Under the pieces are notes generated by a model. That model was not told the DNA's origin. It ran no database searches and saw only the letters and a program-made list of their open reading frames with translations. A stretch of DNA of 17,364 nt from Chloroflexota bacterium. GTDB taxonomy: Bacteria; Chloroflexota; Anaerolineae; Anaerolineales; Villigracilaceae. Below are positions 7,649 to 14,134 of this stretch, piece by piece; positions within the stretch are counted from its first letter, which is position 1, and every line of letters begins with the position of its first letter. Position numbers and translations under genes: made by a program. The stretch spans positions 1-17,364 of the forward strand of contig VGOX01000011.1 of assembly GCA_016875755.1 (NCBI GenBank). The letters run 5' to 3'.

Positions 7649-7676
7649 GACCATCGACGATGGACCATCGTCTGCG
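7649..7676. repeat. Heptamer array type A upstream of the HAD gene
   Basis: Four 7-mers: GACCATC, GACGATG, GACCATC, GTCTGCG. The exact palindrome GACGATGGACCATCGTC occupies 7656-7672, the same 17-mer as at 2947-2963. The array lies in the 112-bp gap between the transporter and the HAD gene and could fold as a hairpin in a read-through transcript. Confidence 0.85.
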
Positions 7677-7723
7677 GTCAGTTATAAAGATCTGCGCATA
7701 AATCGTATCTATAAGGAGAAATA

Positions 7724-8380
7724 ATGATCGTTGTTTCAGACATGATGGGAACCCTCACCACTGGCTCGCCCTTTTTGGGGCTGGTGGATTGGGTCAAACA
7801 CAATCAAAGCAAACTTCGCGCAAATTGGTACATCGCAACCATCATGCCATCGTATTTGCTCGCAAAAAATGGATTGATCGATTGGCAGGCATGGGGACAA
7901 AAGTTAATGATCGAAAGCCTTGGCTACATCCGCAACGCAGACGAAGAGACTGTACAACAGGCTGCCGAATGGCTTGTGGAACAAAACCTGTGGAAGAAAC
8001 GCCGCGAAGATGTGGTGGCGCGTCTCATCCAGCATTGTGAACAGGGCGCAAAAGTGTATATTGCCAGCAGTGTCGTCGAACCCTTCATCGAGCCGTTTGC
8101 ACAGCGCATCGGCGCGGAAACCATCGGCACACCCACCGAGATCGTGAACGGCACATTACGCATGACCGGCGGACTGGTCGCCAACGAAGGCAAGATCGAG
8201 CAAGTGCTCAGCCGTCTCGGCGTGGACAAAGTGGACGTTGCCTACGGCGACACCATTCTCGATGTGCCCATGCTCGAAAAAGCCGATCATCCCGTGGCAG
8301 TCTATCCCGAAGCGAAGTTGAAGGTTATCGCACAGGAACGCGGCTGGGAGATCATCGGCGACACGCCAAGTTACGGATAA
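7724..8380 (+). CDS. HAD-superfamily phosphatase-like protein (subfamily IB type), 218 aa
   Basis: A haloacid dehalogenase fold, probably a phosphomonoesterase or relative. Motif I is SDMMGT (nucleophile D6). Motif II serines are S115 and S116 in IASS, motif III lysine is K157 in NEGKIEQ, and motif IV is GDTILD (D176, D180). The layout and the C-terminal VAVYPEAKLKVIAQERGWEI resemble the serine phosphatase-like (SerB/HAD-IB) group. An odd feature: the second aspartate of the DxD motif, the usual general acid/base, is replaced by methionine (M8). The start is well supported by AAGGAG five bases upstream. The protein is cytoplasmic and its substrate is unknown. Confidence 0.88.
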   Translation: MIVVSDMMGTLTTGSPFLGLVDWVKHNQSKLRANWYIATIMPSYLLAKNGLIDWQAWGQKLMIESLGYIRNADEETVQQAAEWLVEQNLWKKRREDVVARLIQHCEQGAKVYIASSVVEPFIEPFAQRIGAETIGTPTEIVNGTLRMTGGLVANEGKIEQVLSRLGVDKVDVAYGDTILDVPMLEKADHPVAVYPEAKLKVIAQERGWEIIGDTPSYG

Positions 8381-8384
8381 TGTC

Positions 8385-8418
8385 ATTGCGAGGGTGATGC
8401 ACTTTCACCCGAAGCAAT
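8385..8418. repeat. REP-like palindromic repeat (ATTGCGAGGG...GAAGCAAT type)
   Basis: Nested inverted repeats: ATTGC (8385-8389) with GCAAT (8414-8418), and GGGTGA (8392-8397) with TCACCC (8405-8410). The TCATTGCGAGGG and CGAAGCAATCTC halves resemble a palindromic element scattered through many bacterial genomes. It sits four bases after the HAD stop codon, where it could act as a terminator-like or mRNA-stabilising hairpin. Confidence 0.7.
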
Positions 8419-8450
8419 CTCGAAAAGGCATAAGCGAGGAAAAAACTCCA

Positions 8451-9194
8451 ATGGAACGAACAACCATTCGCAGGTCCAGAAAGAGGCGGGCAGAGAACAA
8501 AATCTATTTGTGCGCGCCGGTCAATTCCCTTGTCGAAGGCATCTACGAGCAAAACATCCCATTTTCTGAAATAAAAAATCATGGTGATTTTGGAATCGGT
8601 ACGTTCAATGATCTGGATGGTGAGATGCTGATGATGGATGGTGAGGTCTATCGCATCAGCGCCGACGGGACGGTTGCCCATATTACTGACGATGACACCC
8701 GCACCCCGTTCGCGTGCGTGACCTTCTTCCAGCCGTCCAGTGAAGAGACGTTGACCCAAGAGATGACCTATCACCACCTCCTAAAATGGATGATGGAGTT
8801 GATGCCTTCGCCGAATATTTTTTATGCGTTCCGTATTTCGGGCGAGTTTGCGTATGTGAAGACGCGCTCAGTGCCGAAGCAGGAGAATTACCGCCCACTG
8901 GTGGAAGTGGCGGCGGAGCAGCCTGTGTTCGAGTTCAACGATGTGAAGGGTGTGATGGTCGGGTTTTATACGCCATCGTTCATGTCATCGGTGAGCGTAC
9001 CTGGTGTGCATTTGCATTTCCTAACCAAAGGACACACCAGCGGCGGACATTTGCTCGAATGCCGTCCGCGGAATATTAAATTCGAATTGCAATTTCTGTA
9101 CACGCTCGAACTTTCCCTTCCCGTTGCGCTCGATTATCTGACATGGGATTTTCAGCGTGATATTGGTCAAGACCTTGATAAAGCGGAGAAATAA
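8451..9194 (+). CDS. budA: Alpha-acetolactate decarboxylase
   Basis: Converts (S)-2-acetolactate to (R)-acetoin and CO2, the second step of the acetoin/2,3-butanediol route, in the cytoplasm. Family motifs are clear: HGDFGIGTFNDLDGEM (44-59), and zinc ligands H187, H189 and H200 in HLHF and GGH, with the H-x-H-x10-H spacing of the Bacillus enzyme. The length of 247 is normal. I start at 8451 (MERTTIRR); the frame is open to 8394, but that part is the REP-like repeat. The N-terminus carries a basic RRSRKRR stretch. No acetolactate synthase or butanediol dehydrogenase gene is in the window, so the partners lie elsewhere. Also called alsD. Confidence 0.95.
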   Translation: MERTTIRRSRKRRAENKIYLCAPVNSLVEGIYEQNIPFSEIKNHGDFGIGTFNDLDGEMLMMDGEVYRISADGTVAHITDDDTRTPFACVTFFQPSSEETLTQEMTYHHLLKWMMELMPSPNIFYAFRISGEFAYVKTRSVPKQENYRPLVEVAAEQPVFEFNDVKGVMVGFYTPSFMSSVSVPGVHLHFLTKGHTSGGHLLECRPRNIKFELQFLYTLELSLPVALDYLTWDFQRDIGQDLDKAEK

Positions 9195-9196
9195 AA

Positions 9197-9688
9197 ATGG
9201 AAACAGCCCCCAAACGTATCAATTGGAAGATCATCATAGTTATGTTCGGCGCAAGTTTATTTCTAGGAATCGCCATCTTCACCGCGCTGGTCGGTGCGTT
9301 CTTCCCTGCCATCAATAATATTTCAAGACCGCTGCTTTGCGATGGGGAATACAACATTACGACCACGCGTTCCTCCTTCCGGCCCGGTGAAACAACATGG
9401 TCGCACAATATCGACTGCGATGGCAGGGATATTACAATTCCATCCGTATTTATGACCGGGTTCATGGTTTCGCTGGTCATTTTTGTTTTGATCCTCATCC
9501 ATTTTCGCAAATACCTGACCTACCCTGAAAACTTCGCCGAACTTGCCAATGACCTGAAATCCACCGAAAAATCGGGCGGCAAAACCACGCTCGACAGATT
9601 GACGGATTTAAAAGAACTGCGCGATAAGAATTTGATCTCGCAGGTGGAATACGAACGTAAAAAAGATGAGATTATGAAAGAGTTGTAG
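9197..9688 (+). CDS. Small membrane protein with C-terminal SHOCT domain, 163 aa
   Basis: Two hydrophobic segments (about 11-35 and 86-104) enclose a polar loop containing two cysteines (CDGEYN and CDGRD) that could be exported and disulfide-bonded. The last 32 residues (LDRLTDLKELRDKNLISQVEYERKKDEIM) match the SHOCT pattern, a short C-terminal oligomerisation-type motif of unknown precise role. The ATG lies two bases after the budA stop, with GGAG inside the budA end, so the two genes are probably co-translated. The 3' end overlaps the convergent glycosyltransferase by 17 bases. Confidence 0.85.
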   Translation: METAPKRINWKIIIVMFGASLFLGIAIFTALVGAFFPAINNISRPLLCDGEYNITTTRSSFRPGETTWSHNIDCDGRDITIPSVFMTGFMVSLVIFVLILIHFRKYLTYPENFAELANDLKSTEKSGGKTTLDRLTDLKELRDKNLISQVEYERKKDEIMKEL

Positions 9689-10736
9689 CGTTCAACGCCC
9701 GCACGAACGCTTCCGCCATTTTTTGGATGTTGATCTCTTCCGAAACAATACGGAATGATTCTGCCCCCATCCTTCGCAAACGCGCTATATCTGATAGCGC
9801 GTTTTTCATTGTGGAAACCAGCGCGTCATAATTTTCAGGCTGAATCTGCCAACCATTTCCCTCGCGGACGAGGTCGTCCTGCGTGCCATCGCCTTTTGCC
9901 ACGATAACGGGCAAGCCGTAGCTCATCGCTTCCTGCACGGCAAGTCCGCCTGTGCCTGGCAGCACGAATAAATCGGCTTGTTGGAAATACGGTGTCAATT
10001 CCGCGCCGTGTTTCGCGCCGACAAATTCCGCTGACGGATAAATTTCCTTCGCAAGCAATTCCAATGCGGCGCGTTCCGGTCCATCACCGACGATGAGCAG
10101 GCGCGGATTTGTCTCCAATTCAGCGCAGGCGCGTAATAACGAATCTATTCGTTTGCGTGCCTGCAATCTTCCAACAAACAGAATCGTCGCACGGTGTACG
10201 GTCAACGGTCTATCGTCAGGCTTTTCAGGCGCAGGGGAAACCGAGTTATGCGCTACGAAAATCTTTTCACGCGGAAAGCCGAGCGCCGCATATTCGTCCG
10301 CACCGCGCTGGCTGTAGGCGAGCATGGCATCGAACTGCCCGACAAAGCGTTTCCAAAATCCGTTTGGTTTTGGCGCACCCAGCCCCCAGCCAATGACCTT
10401 GCGTCCGCGTGCATGCATCCAACTCACAGCGGCGGGTGTGGCGAGATAACGCGGATTTGCCTCCACGATCAACGCATCGGGATTTGTCTCATGCAGCCAC
10501 TGGATGAAATTCTTTTGATAACAAAGATAGAACGCGCCGCCGAACAAGTGAAGATTCCGCGCCTCGACATGACGGGCAACCTGAGTCGTGCCGCCTGCGA
10601 TCATTTCCACGGGGCGGGCTTGCCCTGCAAAAAGACTCATCCCATCCGCGCAGTGACCTGCCAGCAAATCAAAAAACGGCACGCGATACGACGGCAACAC
10701 GCGCTGCTGCACGCCCAACTTCCCATCAAATTTCAT
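9672..10736 (-). CDS. Glycosyltransferase, GT-B fold, family 4-like (354 aa)
   Basis: Transfers a sugar from a nucleotide sugar to an unknown acceptor at the cytoplasmic side. The N-terminal Rossmann half begins with VQQRVLPSYRVPFFDLLA. The C-terminal half starts at ATILFVGRLQARKRID and contains LLIVGDGPER and the donor-site region GGLAVQEAMSYGLPVI. A hydrophilic linker KPDDRPLTVHR, encoded by a heptamer array (10191-10218), separates the halves. The start codon itself lies at the edge of another heptamer array and has only a weak ribosome-binding site, so the start is less certain. It ends a minus-strand group of three genes with the NTF2-like protein and a second glycosyltransferase. The 3' end overlaps the convergent SHOCT gene. 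Confidence 0.92.
   Translation of the reverse strand: MKFDGKLGVQQRVLPSYRVPFFDLLAGHCADGMSLFAGQARPVEMIAGGTTQVARHVEARNLHLFGGAFYLCYQKNFIQWLHETNPDALIVEANPRYLATPAAVSWMHARGRKVIGWGLGAPKPNGFWKRFVGQFDAMLAYSQRGADEYAALGFPREKIFVAHNSVSPAPEKPDDRPLTVHRATILFVGRLQARKRIDSLLRACAELETNPRLLIVGDGPERAALELLAKEIYPSAEFVGAKHGAELTPYFQQADLFVLPGTGGLAVQEAMSYGLPVIVAKGDGTQDDLVREGNGWQIQPENYDALVSTMKNALSDIARLRRMGAESFRIVSEEINIQKMAEAFVRALNATTLS
10191..10218. repeat. Heptamer array type A inside the glycosyltransferase gene
   Basis: Four 7-mers: ACGGTGT, ACGGTCA, ACGGTCT, ATCGTCA. They encode the linker between the two Rossmann domains, so the array appears tolerated because it falls outside folded regions. Confidence 0.7.
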
Positions 10737-10757
10737 CGTCCACCGTCCATCGTCCGT
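10735..10757. repeat. Heptamer array type A between the NTF2-like and glycosyltransferase genes
   Basis: Three 7-mers: ATCGTCC, ACCGTCC, ATCGTCC. They fill the entire space between the NTF2-like stop codon (10758-10760) and the glycosyltransferase start (10736), and overlap the start codon. Confidence 0.82.
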
Positions 10758-11177
10758 TCACCCCACATGCGGCGCAGAGTACGCAGGTGATTTATGCACA
10801 TGCACTACTTTCCAGTTGCCATCCAATTTCACCATCACGCGGCTTTCGTTGTGCGCGGCGACAGTCACGCCCGTCCCCAATGCGGTGCTGATGAGCAGGG
10901 TATAACTCGCAATCGCCGTATCACCATAGCGTTGAATCAACAAATTCGACAAATCAAATCTGGTCTTGCCCGTCTCTTCCGCGCCAAAGACCGCGCCGCG
11001 TTCGGCGTTCGAGTTCATCATGAACTCGTGGAAGGGCAGCCCATCCAACCGCTGCGGCGTGACCCACCACTCATACAGCGTCAGATCCTCCGCTGTCGTT
11101 TCGTGATACGACGCAATGTCATTGGTCATAATGCCTTGCAGATGTTTGAGTAGAAATTCGTGAACTTCGTTATCCAT
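10758..11177 (-). CDS. NTF2-like / SnoaL-like protein, 139 aa
   Basis: Start chosen at 11177 because GGAGAAG lies just upstream; an open extension to 11222 is heptamer repeat. The sequence has the alpha+beta cone pattern of the NTF2 superfamily: N-terminal helix VHEFLLKHLQGIMTND, a middle RFDLSNLLIQRYGDTAIASYTLLI, and a C-terminal strand pair ESRVMVKLDGNWKVVHVHKS. That end resembles DUF4440 or CaMKII-association-domain proteins, where it closes the ligand pocket. Such proteins are either small enzymes or ligand-binding subunits, and the role here is not deducible. There is no signal peptide. It is sandwiched between two glycosyltransferases on the same strand, with array-filled spacers. Confidence 0.82.
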   Translation of the reverse strand: MDNEVHEFLLKHLQGIMTNDIASYHETTAEDLTLYEWWVTPQRLDGLPFHEFMMNSNAERGAVFGAEETGKTRFDLSNLLIQRYGDTAIASYTLLISTALGTGVTVAAHNESRVMVKLDGNWKVVHVHKSPAYSAPHVG

Positions 11178-11193
11178 GTTTCTTCTCCAATTT

Positions 11194-11256
11194 TTGACGA
11201 TTGACGATAGACCATTGACCATACACCCATCGTCCGCGGTCTGTCGTCAATCGTCC
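11194..11256. repeat. Heptamer array type A, nine units, between the second glycosyltransferase and the NTF2-like gene
   Basis: Nine uninterrupted 7-mers beginning TTGACGA, TTGACGA, TAGACCA, TTGACCA and ending GTCGTCA, ATCGTCC. The sense changes in the middle, so the array can fold back on itself. The stop codon of the glycosyltransferase (11247-11249) and its last residues (DD) are inside the array. Confidence 0.9.
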
Positions 11257-12251
11257 AACAGCACTTTGATATACGCCTCGACCATCGCATCCAACCCCAA
11301 AGCGGACTCCGCCCGCCTCCGCGCCGCCACTTGGAATTGATCCTGTTTCTCCAGCACTTCCCCCGCGGACGATGCCAGCGCGTTCACATCGGGTGTTTCC
11401 AACTTCCACGGGTTCGCGCCATACGGGACGATACAGCCCGCATCATCGCTAACGAGTTCTTTCAAAGCGCCGCTGTCGAAACCGATGACGGGCAGTCCGC
11501 ATGCCAGCGCTTCGATGACCGAATTCGGGCAGGGCGGGTTGACCTCGGCGCAGTACATCAGGTGTGACGAACGCGCCAGTTGTGGAATGTTCTCACGCGG
11601 GACTGTTCCCAGAAATTTTACGGGTACTTTGCTTGGTAATGTGCGTTGAGTGGCTTCATCCACTGTGCCAGCGACGACGACTTCCATCGGGTATTTCGCG
11701 GACAGCTTCTCTGCCACAGAAACCGCGTGGAACAAACCGCTGTTCAACCCGCGGGCGAGGCTGCCTTCGAGCAGCAACATGCGGAATGTATCTGTGGGGC
11801 GTTCGTGCGCACCTTCGGGGGTGTAGGTATCCAAATCCACGCCATTGACGATGACCGAAGCGGGGGCATCTGCAACGCCGTACCAATCCTCCCACCATTT
11901 GCGGATGAATTGGCTCTGGTAGATGACCCTGTCTGCAAAACGCTTGCGGATGAGGGAAAGCATGAAATTCCCATACTCAGCGCGGAGGGTGTACTTCATG
12001 CCCGACCATCTCACACGTTGCACCCAATTGATGCCGTCCAATCTTTGGACGACGCGAATGCCCCGTCGGCGAACCCGCTGTAAGGCAGGCAGGAAGCGAG
12101 TCCCTGCAATGACGAGAAGCGCGTCGAAGTTTGAATCCAGATCGTAGGTGACGTCGATGCCGCGGGTTTTGAGTCCCTGCTCGAATTTCAAACGGAAGGA
12201 TGCCATGCCGCCCGTCCCCTGTACGAATGGCGTGATACAAATGCGGGTCAT
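11247..12251 (-). CDS. Glycosyltransferase family 4-like protein, 334 aa
   Basis: GT-B glycosyltransferase, likely retaining, using a nucleotide-sugar donor. The N-terminal half contains VQGTGGMASFRLKFEQGL (acceptor side). The hinge NGVDLDTYTPEG leads to a C-terminal Rossmann half with MLLLEGSLARG, VVVAGTVDEAT, VKFLGTVPRENIPQL and the donor-site block NPPCPNSVIEALACGLPVIGFDSG. The first glutamate of the usual E-x7-E pair is proline here (CPNSVIE variant), which I believe occurs in a subset of the family. A TATAAT ends six bases before the ATG and no ribosome-binding site is seen, which suggests leaderless expression. It heads a three-gene minus-strand unit. The acceptor is unknown; cell-surface polysaccharide or glycolipid is a reasonable guess. 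Confidence 0.93.
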   Translation of the reverse strand: MTRICITPFVQGTGGMASFRLKFEQGLKTRGIDVTYDLDSNFDALLVIAGTRFLPALQRVRRRGIRVVQRLDGINWVQRVRWSGMKYTLRAEYGNFMLSLIRKRFADRVIYQSQFIRKWWEDWYGVADAPASVIVNGVDLDTYTPEGAHERPTDTFRMLLLEGSLARGLNSGLFHAVSVAEKLSAKYPMEVVVAGTVDEATQRTLPSKVPVKFLGTVPRENIPQLARSSHLMYCAEVNPPCPNSVIEALACGLPVIGFDSGALKELVSDDAGCIVPYGANPWKLETPDVNALASSAGEVLEKQDQFQVAARRRAESALGLDAMVEAYIKVLLDD

Positions 12252-12252
12252 A

Positions 12253-12280
12253 TTGGGATTATATCGTTTTATGGTATCCT
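12253..12280 (+). promoter_or_regulatory. Candidate promoter of the dgk-like gene
   Basis: TTGGGA (12253-12258) and TATCCT (12275-12280) are spaced by 16 bp on the plus strand. They overlap the divergent -10 box of the glycosyltransferase, so the two promoters would compete. Match quality is moderate. Confidence 0.4.
12258..12263 (-). promoter_or_regulatory. -10 box of the glycosyltransferase, probable leaderless start
   Basis: A perfect TATAAT on the minus strand ends six bases before the ATG at 12251, so transcription should start at or next to the start codon. This is the same arrangement as at mutS2. Confidence 0.55.
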
Positions 12281-12311
12281 TTATTCAACATCATTCAGGG
12301 AGCTTTTTTTC

Positions 12312-12944
12312 ATGTATATCGCCATCGAGGGCGTGATCGGCGTGGGCAAGACCACGCTCGCCCGCCTGTTACAGCCAGCCTTTGAAGCAGACGTATTATT
12401 GGAGGTGTTCGAGGAGAACCCCTTCCTTTCCGATTTTTATGGCGACCGCGCGCGTTATGCCTTTCAGACGCAGATCTTCTTTTTACTCAGCCGTTATCAC
12501 CAACAGAATAATAATGTGCCGCCTATTTTGAATGCGGGCAAAAGCCTGATCGCCGATTACACCTTTGCCAAGGATGCCCTGTTCGCGGGCATCAACCTCA
12601 AAGGTGACGAACTCGATATGTACCACAAAGTGCATGACGCGCTTGGAGAAAAGATACCCAAGCCCAACCTGTTGGTCTACCTGCAAGCCACCACCGAGAC
12701 GCTCATGCAGCGCATCGCCTTCCGCGACAGACCGTACGAACGCCAGATGGAACGCGCCTACATCGATGAGTTAAATGTGGCGTATGAAGAATTTTTCTCG
12801 AAACCATTCGACCATACGCCGATTCTAAAAATAGACACCAACGACCTGAACATCATCCAAAACACGGAGCATATCAAAATGATCGAAAATCGCATCCGTG
12901 AAGCGCTGGGGCTGACGCCATTCCAACCAGCCTTGCTACCCTAG
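12312..12944 (+). CDS. dgk: Deoxynucleoside kinase, deoxyguanosine-kinase-like, 210 aa
   Basis: Phosphorylates a purine deoxynucleoside, most likely deoxyguanosine, to the monophosphate in DNA-precursor salvage. P-loop GVIGVGKT (7-14), acidic EVFEENP (31-37) at the substrate side, ADYTFAKDALFA at the place of the DRS motif (D82), and the arginine-rich lid FRDRPYERQM. The variant DYT in place of DRS, followed by K and D residues, matches the Bacillus Dgk branch as I remember it (ADYHIYKN), not the Dck branch. A GGGAG site precedes the ATG. The TAG stop abuts the ribosome-binding site of the next gene, so the pair is probably coupled. A second kinase of the other branch lies at 16500-17165. Confidence 0.9.
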   Translation: MYIAIEGVIGVGKTTLARLLQPAFEADVLLEVFEENPFLSDFYGDRARYAFQTQIFFLLSRYHQQNNNVPPILNAGKSLIADYTFAKDALFAGINLKGDELDMYHKVHDALGEKIPKPNLLVYLQATTETLMQRIAFRDRPYERQMERAYIDELNVAYEEFFSKPFDHTPILKIDTNDLNIIQNTEHIKMIENRIREALGLTPFQPALLP

Positions 12945-12953
12945 GGAGACATC

Positions 12954-13988
12954 ATGCTTGTTACAAGAGATTCACTGGTACGCATTGCAAAAGAAACCGT
13001 GCAGGAACGGGCGTTTAACGATCCCGATATTATTGCAGCGTATCTCACAGGCTCATTGCGTACAGCTGACCCCATGCTGGGCGGCACTGCCGACATCGAC
13101 TTGGTCTTCGTCCACAAAACCCCGCCGACAAATACGCGCGAGTTCATCAAACTCACGCCTGATTTTCACCTTGATATTTCACGCCGCGCCAAAGACGAGT
13201 TCAAATCTCCGCGTGAACTGCGCGGCGACCCGTGGCTTGGTTACGAAATGTACGATCCCGTCCTGCTCTACGAACGCGAAAAATTCTTCGACTTCGTGCA
13301 AGCCAGTCTGCGGGCAGGCTTCGAGTTCGAGCAGCCGCCGCTCACCTTGCAGCGTTGCCGCACCCTGCTTAGCCACGGACGCGGCAACTGGTTCGACATT
13401 TCCGAACATGATGGCGAGGTCGGTCCAAACGAAATTCGCAAGTACCTGAAATCGGTCTTCCACGCCGTCAACGCCATTGCCGAGCTCAGCGGTCCACCCA
13501 TTTGGGAGCGCCGCCTGCTGCTCGATTTCCCCGCCCGCGCCGAAGCCGCGCAAAAGCCCGGCATGGTCGCCGCGGTCTACGGTCTGCTCGGCGCGAATAA
13601 CATCGACGCGGAAAAAATCAAAAGCTGGCTCAACGACTGGAAACAAGCCCTCAAACTTGCCTCCGAAACCGAAGGTGTGGACGCGCGGATTCATCCCGCC
13701 CGCCTGAACTATTACGACAAAGCCGCCAAAGCCCTGCTGGAAAGTGAAACGCCTCTTTCTGCGCTCTGGCCTGTCCTACAAACCTGGACATTTTCCGCCG
13801 CTGTATTAACAGGCGACCATCTCAACTTTTGGAAATCCGCCGTCTCAGTGCTCGGCCTGCTCGGTGACGGCTTCACCGCAAAAGTGGAAGGACTCGACCA
13901 CTTCCTCGACGAGATCGAGATCGTACTTGAAGAGATCGCAGCCGCCAACGGATTGGACGCCGAACCCTCGACGGGATTCCAAATCTAG
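12954..13988 (+). CDS. Nucleotidyltransferase-fold protein of unknown substrate, 344 aa
   Basis: The N-terminal 80 residues carry a DNA-polymerase-beta-type nucleotidyltransferase core: TGS (G33-S34), DID (D47, D49) and a third acidic strand HLDI (D74). All metal-binding acids are therefore present and activity is plausible. The remaining 260 residues are largely helical, with a conserved-looking HGRGNWFDISEHDGEVGPNEIRKYLKSV segment and no recognisable second domain. Size and order resemble aminoglycoside-type or uncharacterised nucleotidyltransferases, not MNT/HEPN toxins. A GGGAG lies at the end of the dgk-like gene six bases before the ATG, suggesting an operon. The acceptor is unknown. 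There is no signal peptide. Confidence 0.8.
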   Translation: MLVTRDSLVRIAKETVQERAFNDPDIIAAYLTGSLRTADPMLGGTADIDLVFVHKTPPTNTREFIKLTPDFHLDISRRAKDEFKSPRELRGDPWLGYEMYDPVLLYEREKFFDFVQASLRAGFEFEQPPLTLQRCRTLLSHGRGNWFDISEHDGEVGPNEIRKYLKSVFHAVNAIAELSGPPIWERRLLLDFPARAEAAQKPGMVAAVYGLLGANNIDAEKIKSWLNDWKQALKLASETEGVDARIHPARLNYYDKAAKALLESETPLSALWPVLQTWTFSAAVLTGDHLNFWKSAVSVLGLLGDGFTAKVEGLDHFLDEIEIVLEEIAAANGLDAEPSTGFQI

Positions 13989-13989
13989 G

Positions 13990-14108
13990 TATAATCAGCG
14001 CCGATGTTCAGAGGAAATCCTCCGCACCACCCGTTCGACATACCCCATCTGGGCGCATTATTTTGTTTTTGTTCTCAAAAAGCCTGACAGTTAACTGTCA
14101 GGCTTTTT
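13990..14108 (+). ncRNA. Candidate short transcript with leaderless 27-codon ORF
   Basis: TATAAT at 13990-13995 lies eight bases before an ATG at 14004. This frame reads 27 codons (beginning MFRGNPPHHPFDIPHLG) and stops at TGA 14085-14087 inside the stem of the terminator at 14077-14108. The result would be a transcript of about 105 bases. It could be a small protein gene, a small RNA, or the leader of the esterase gene. A GAGGAAATCCTC mini-palindrome is near its 5' end. A -35 candidate, TCGACG, stands 16 bases before the -10 box. The box lies just after the stop of the preceding gene. Confidence 0.35.
14077..14108. terminator. Strong bidirectional intrinsic terminator
   Basis: A perfect 16-bp inverted repeat (14077-14092 with 14093-14108) is centred on TTAA, with A5 on the left and T5 on the right. 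It would terminate transcription in either direction and separates the nucleotidyltransferase gene from the esterase gene. Confidence 0.93.
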
Positions 14109-14134
14109 CTTAACCTGAGGATCGTACCCATACC

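Noticed and set aside
8394..8450. Longer N-terminus for acetolactate decarboxylase
   Set aside because: The extension is encoded by the REP-like palindrome, and the family length fits the start at 8451.
2980..9688. The plus-strand block as a single dedicated sulfated-glycan utilisation locus
   Set aside because: Only the sulfatase and an anion transporter fit. There is no glycoside hydrolase, sulfatase-maturation gene or sugar transporter, so a coordinated pathway is not supported.
13864..14094. Plus-strand 76-residue frame spanning the end of the nucleotidyltransferase gene
   Set aside because: It mostly overlaps that gene in another frame, and its composition (S, T, R, P rich) is typical of a shadow frame.
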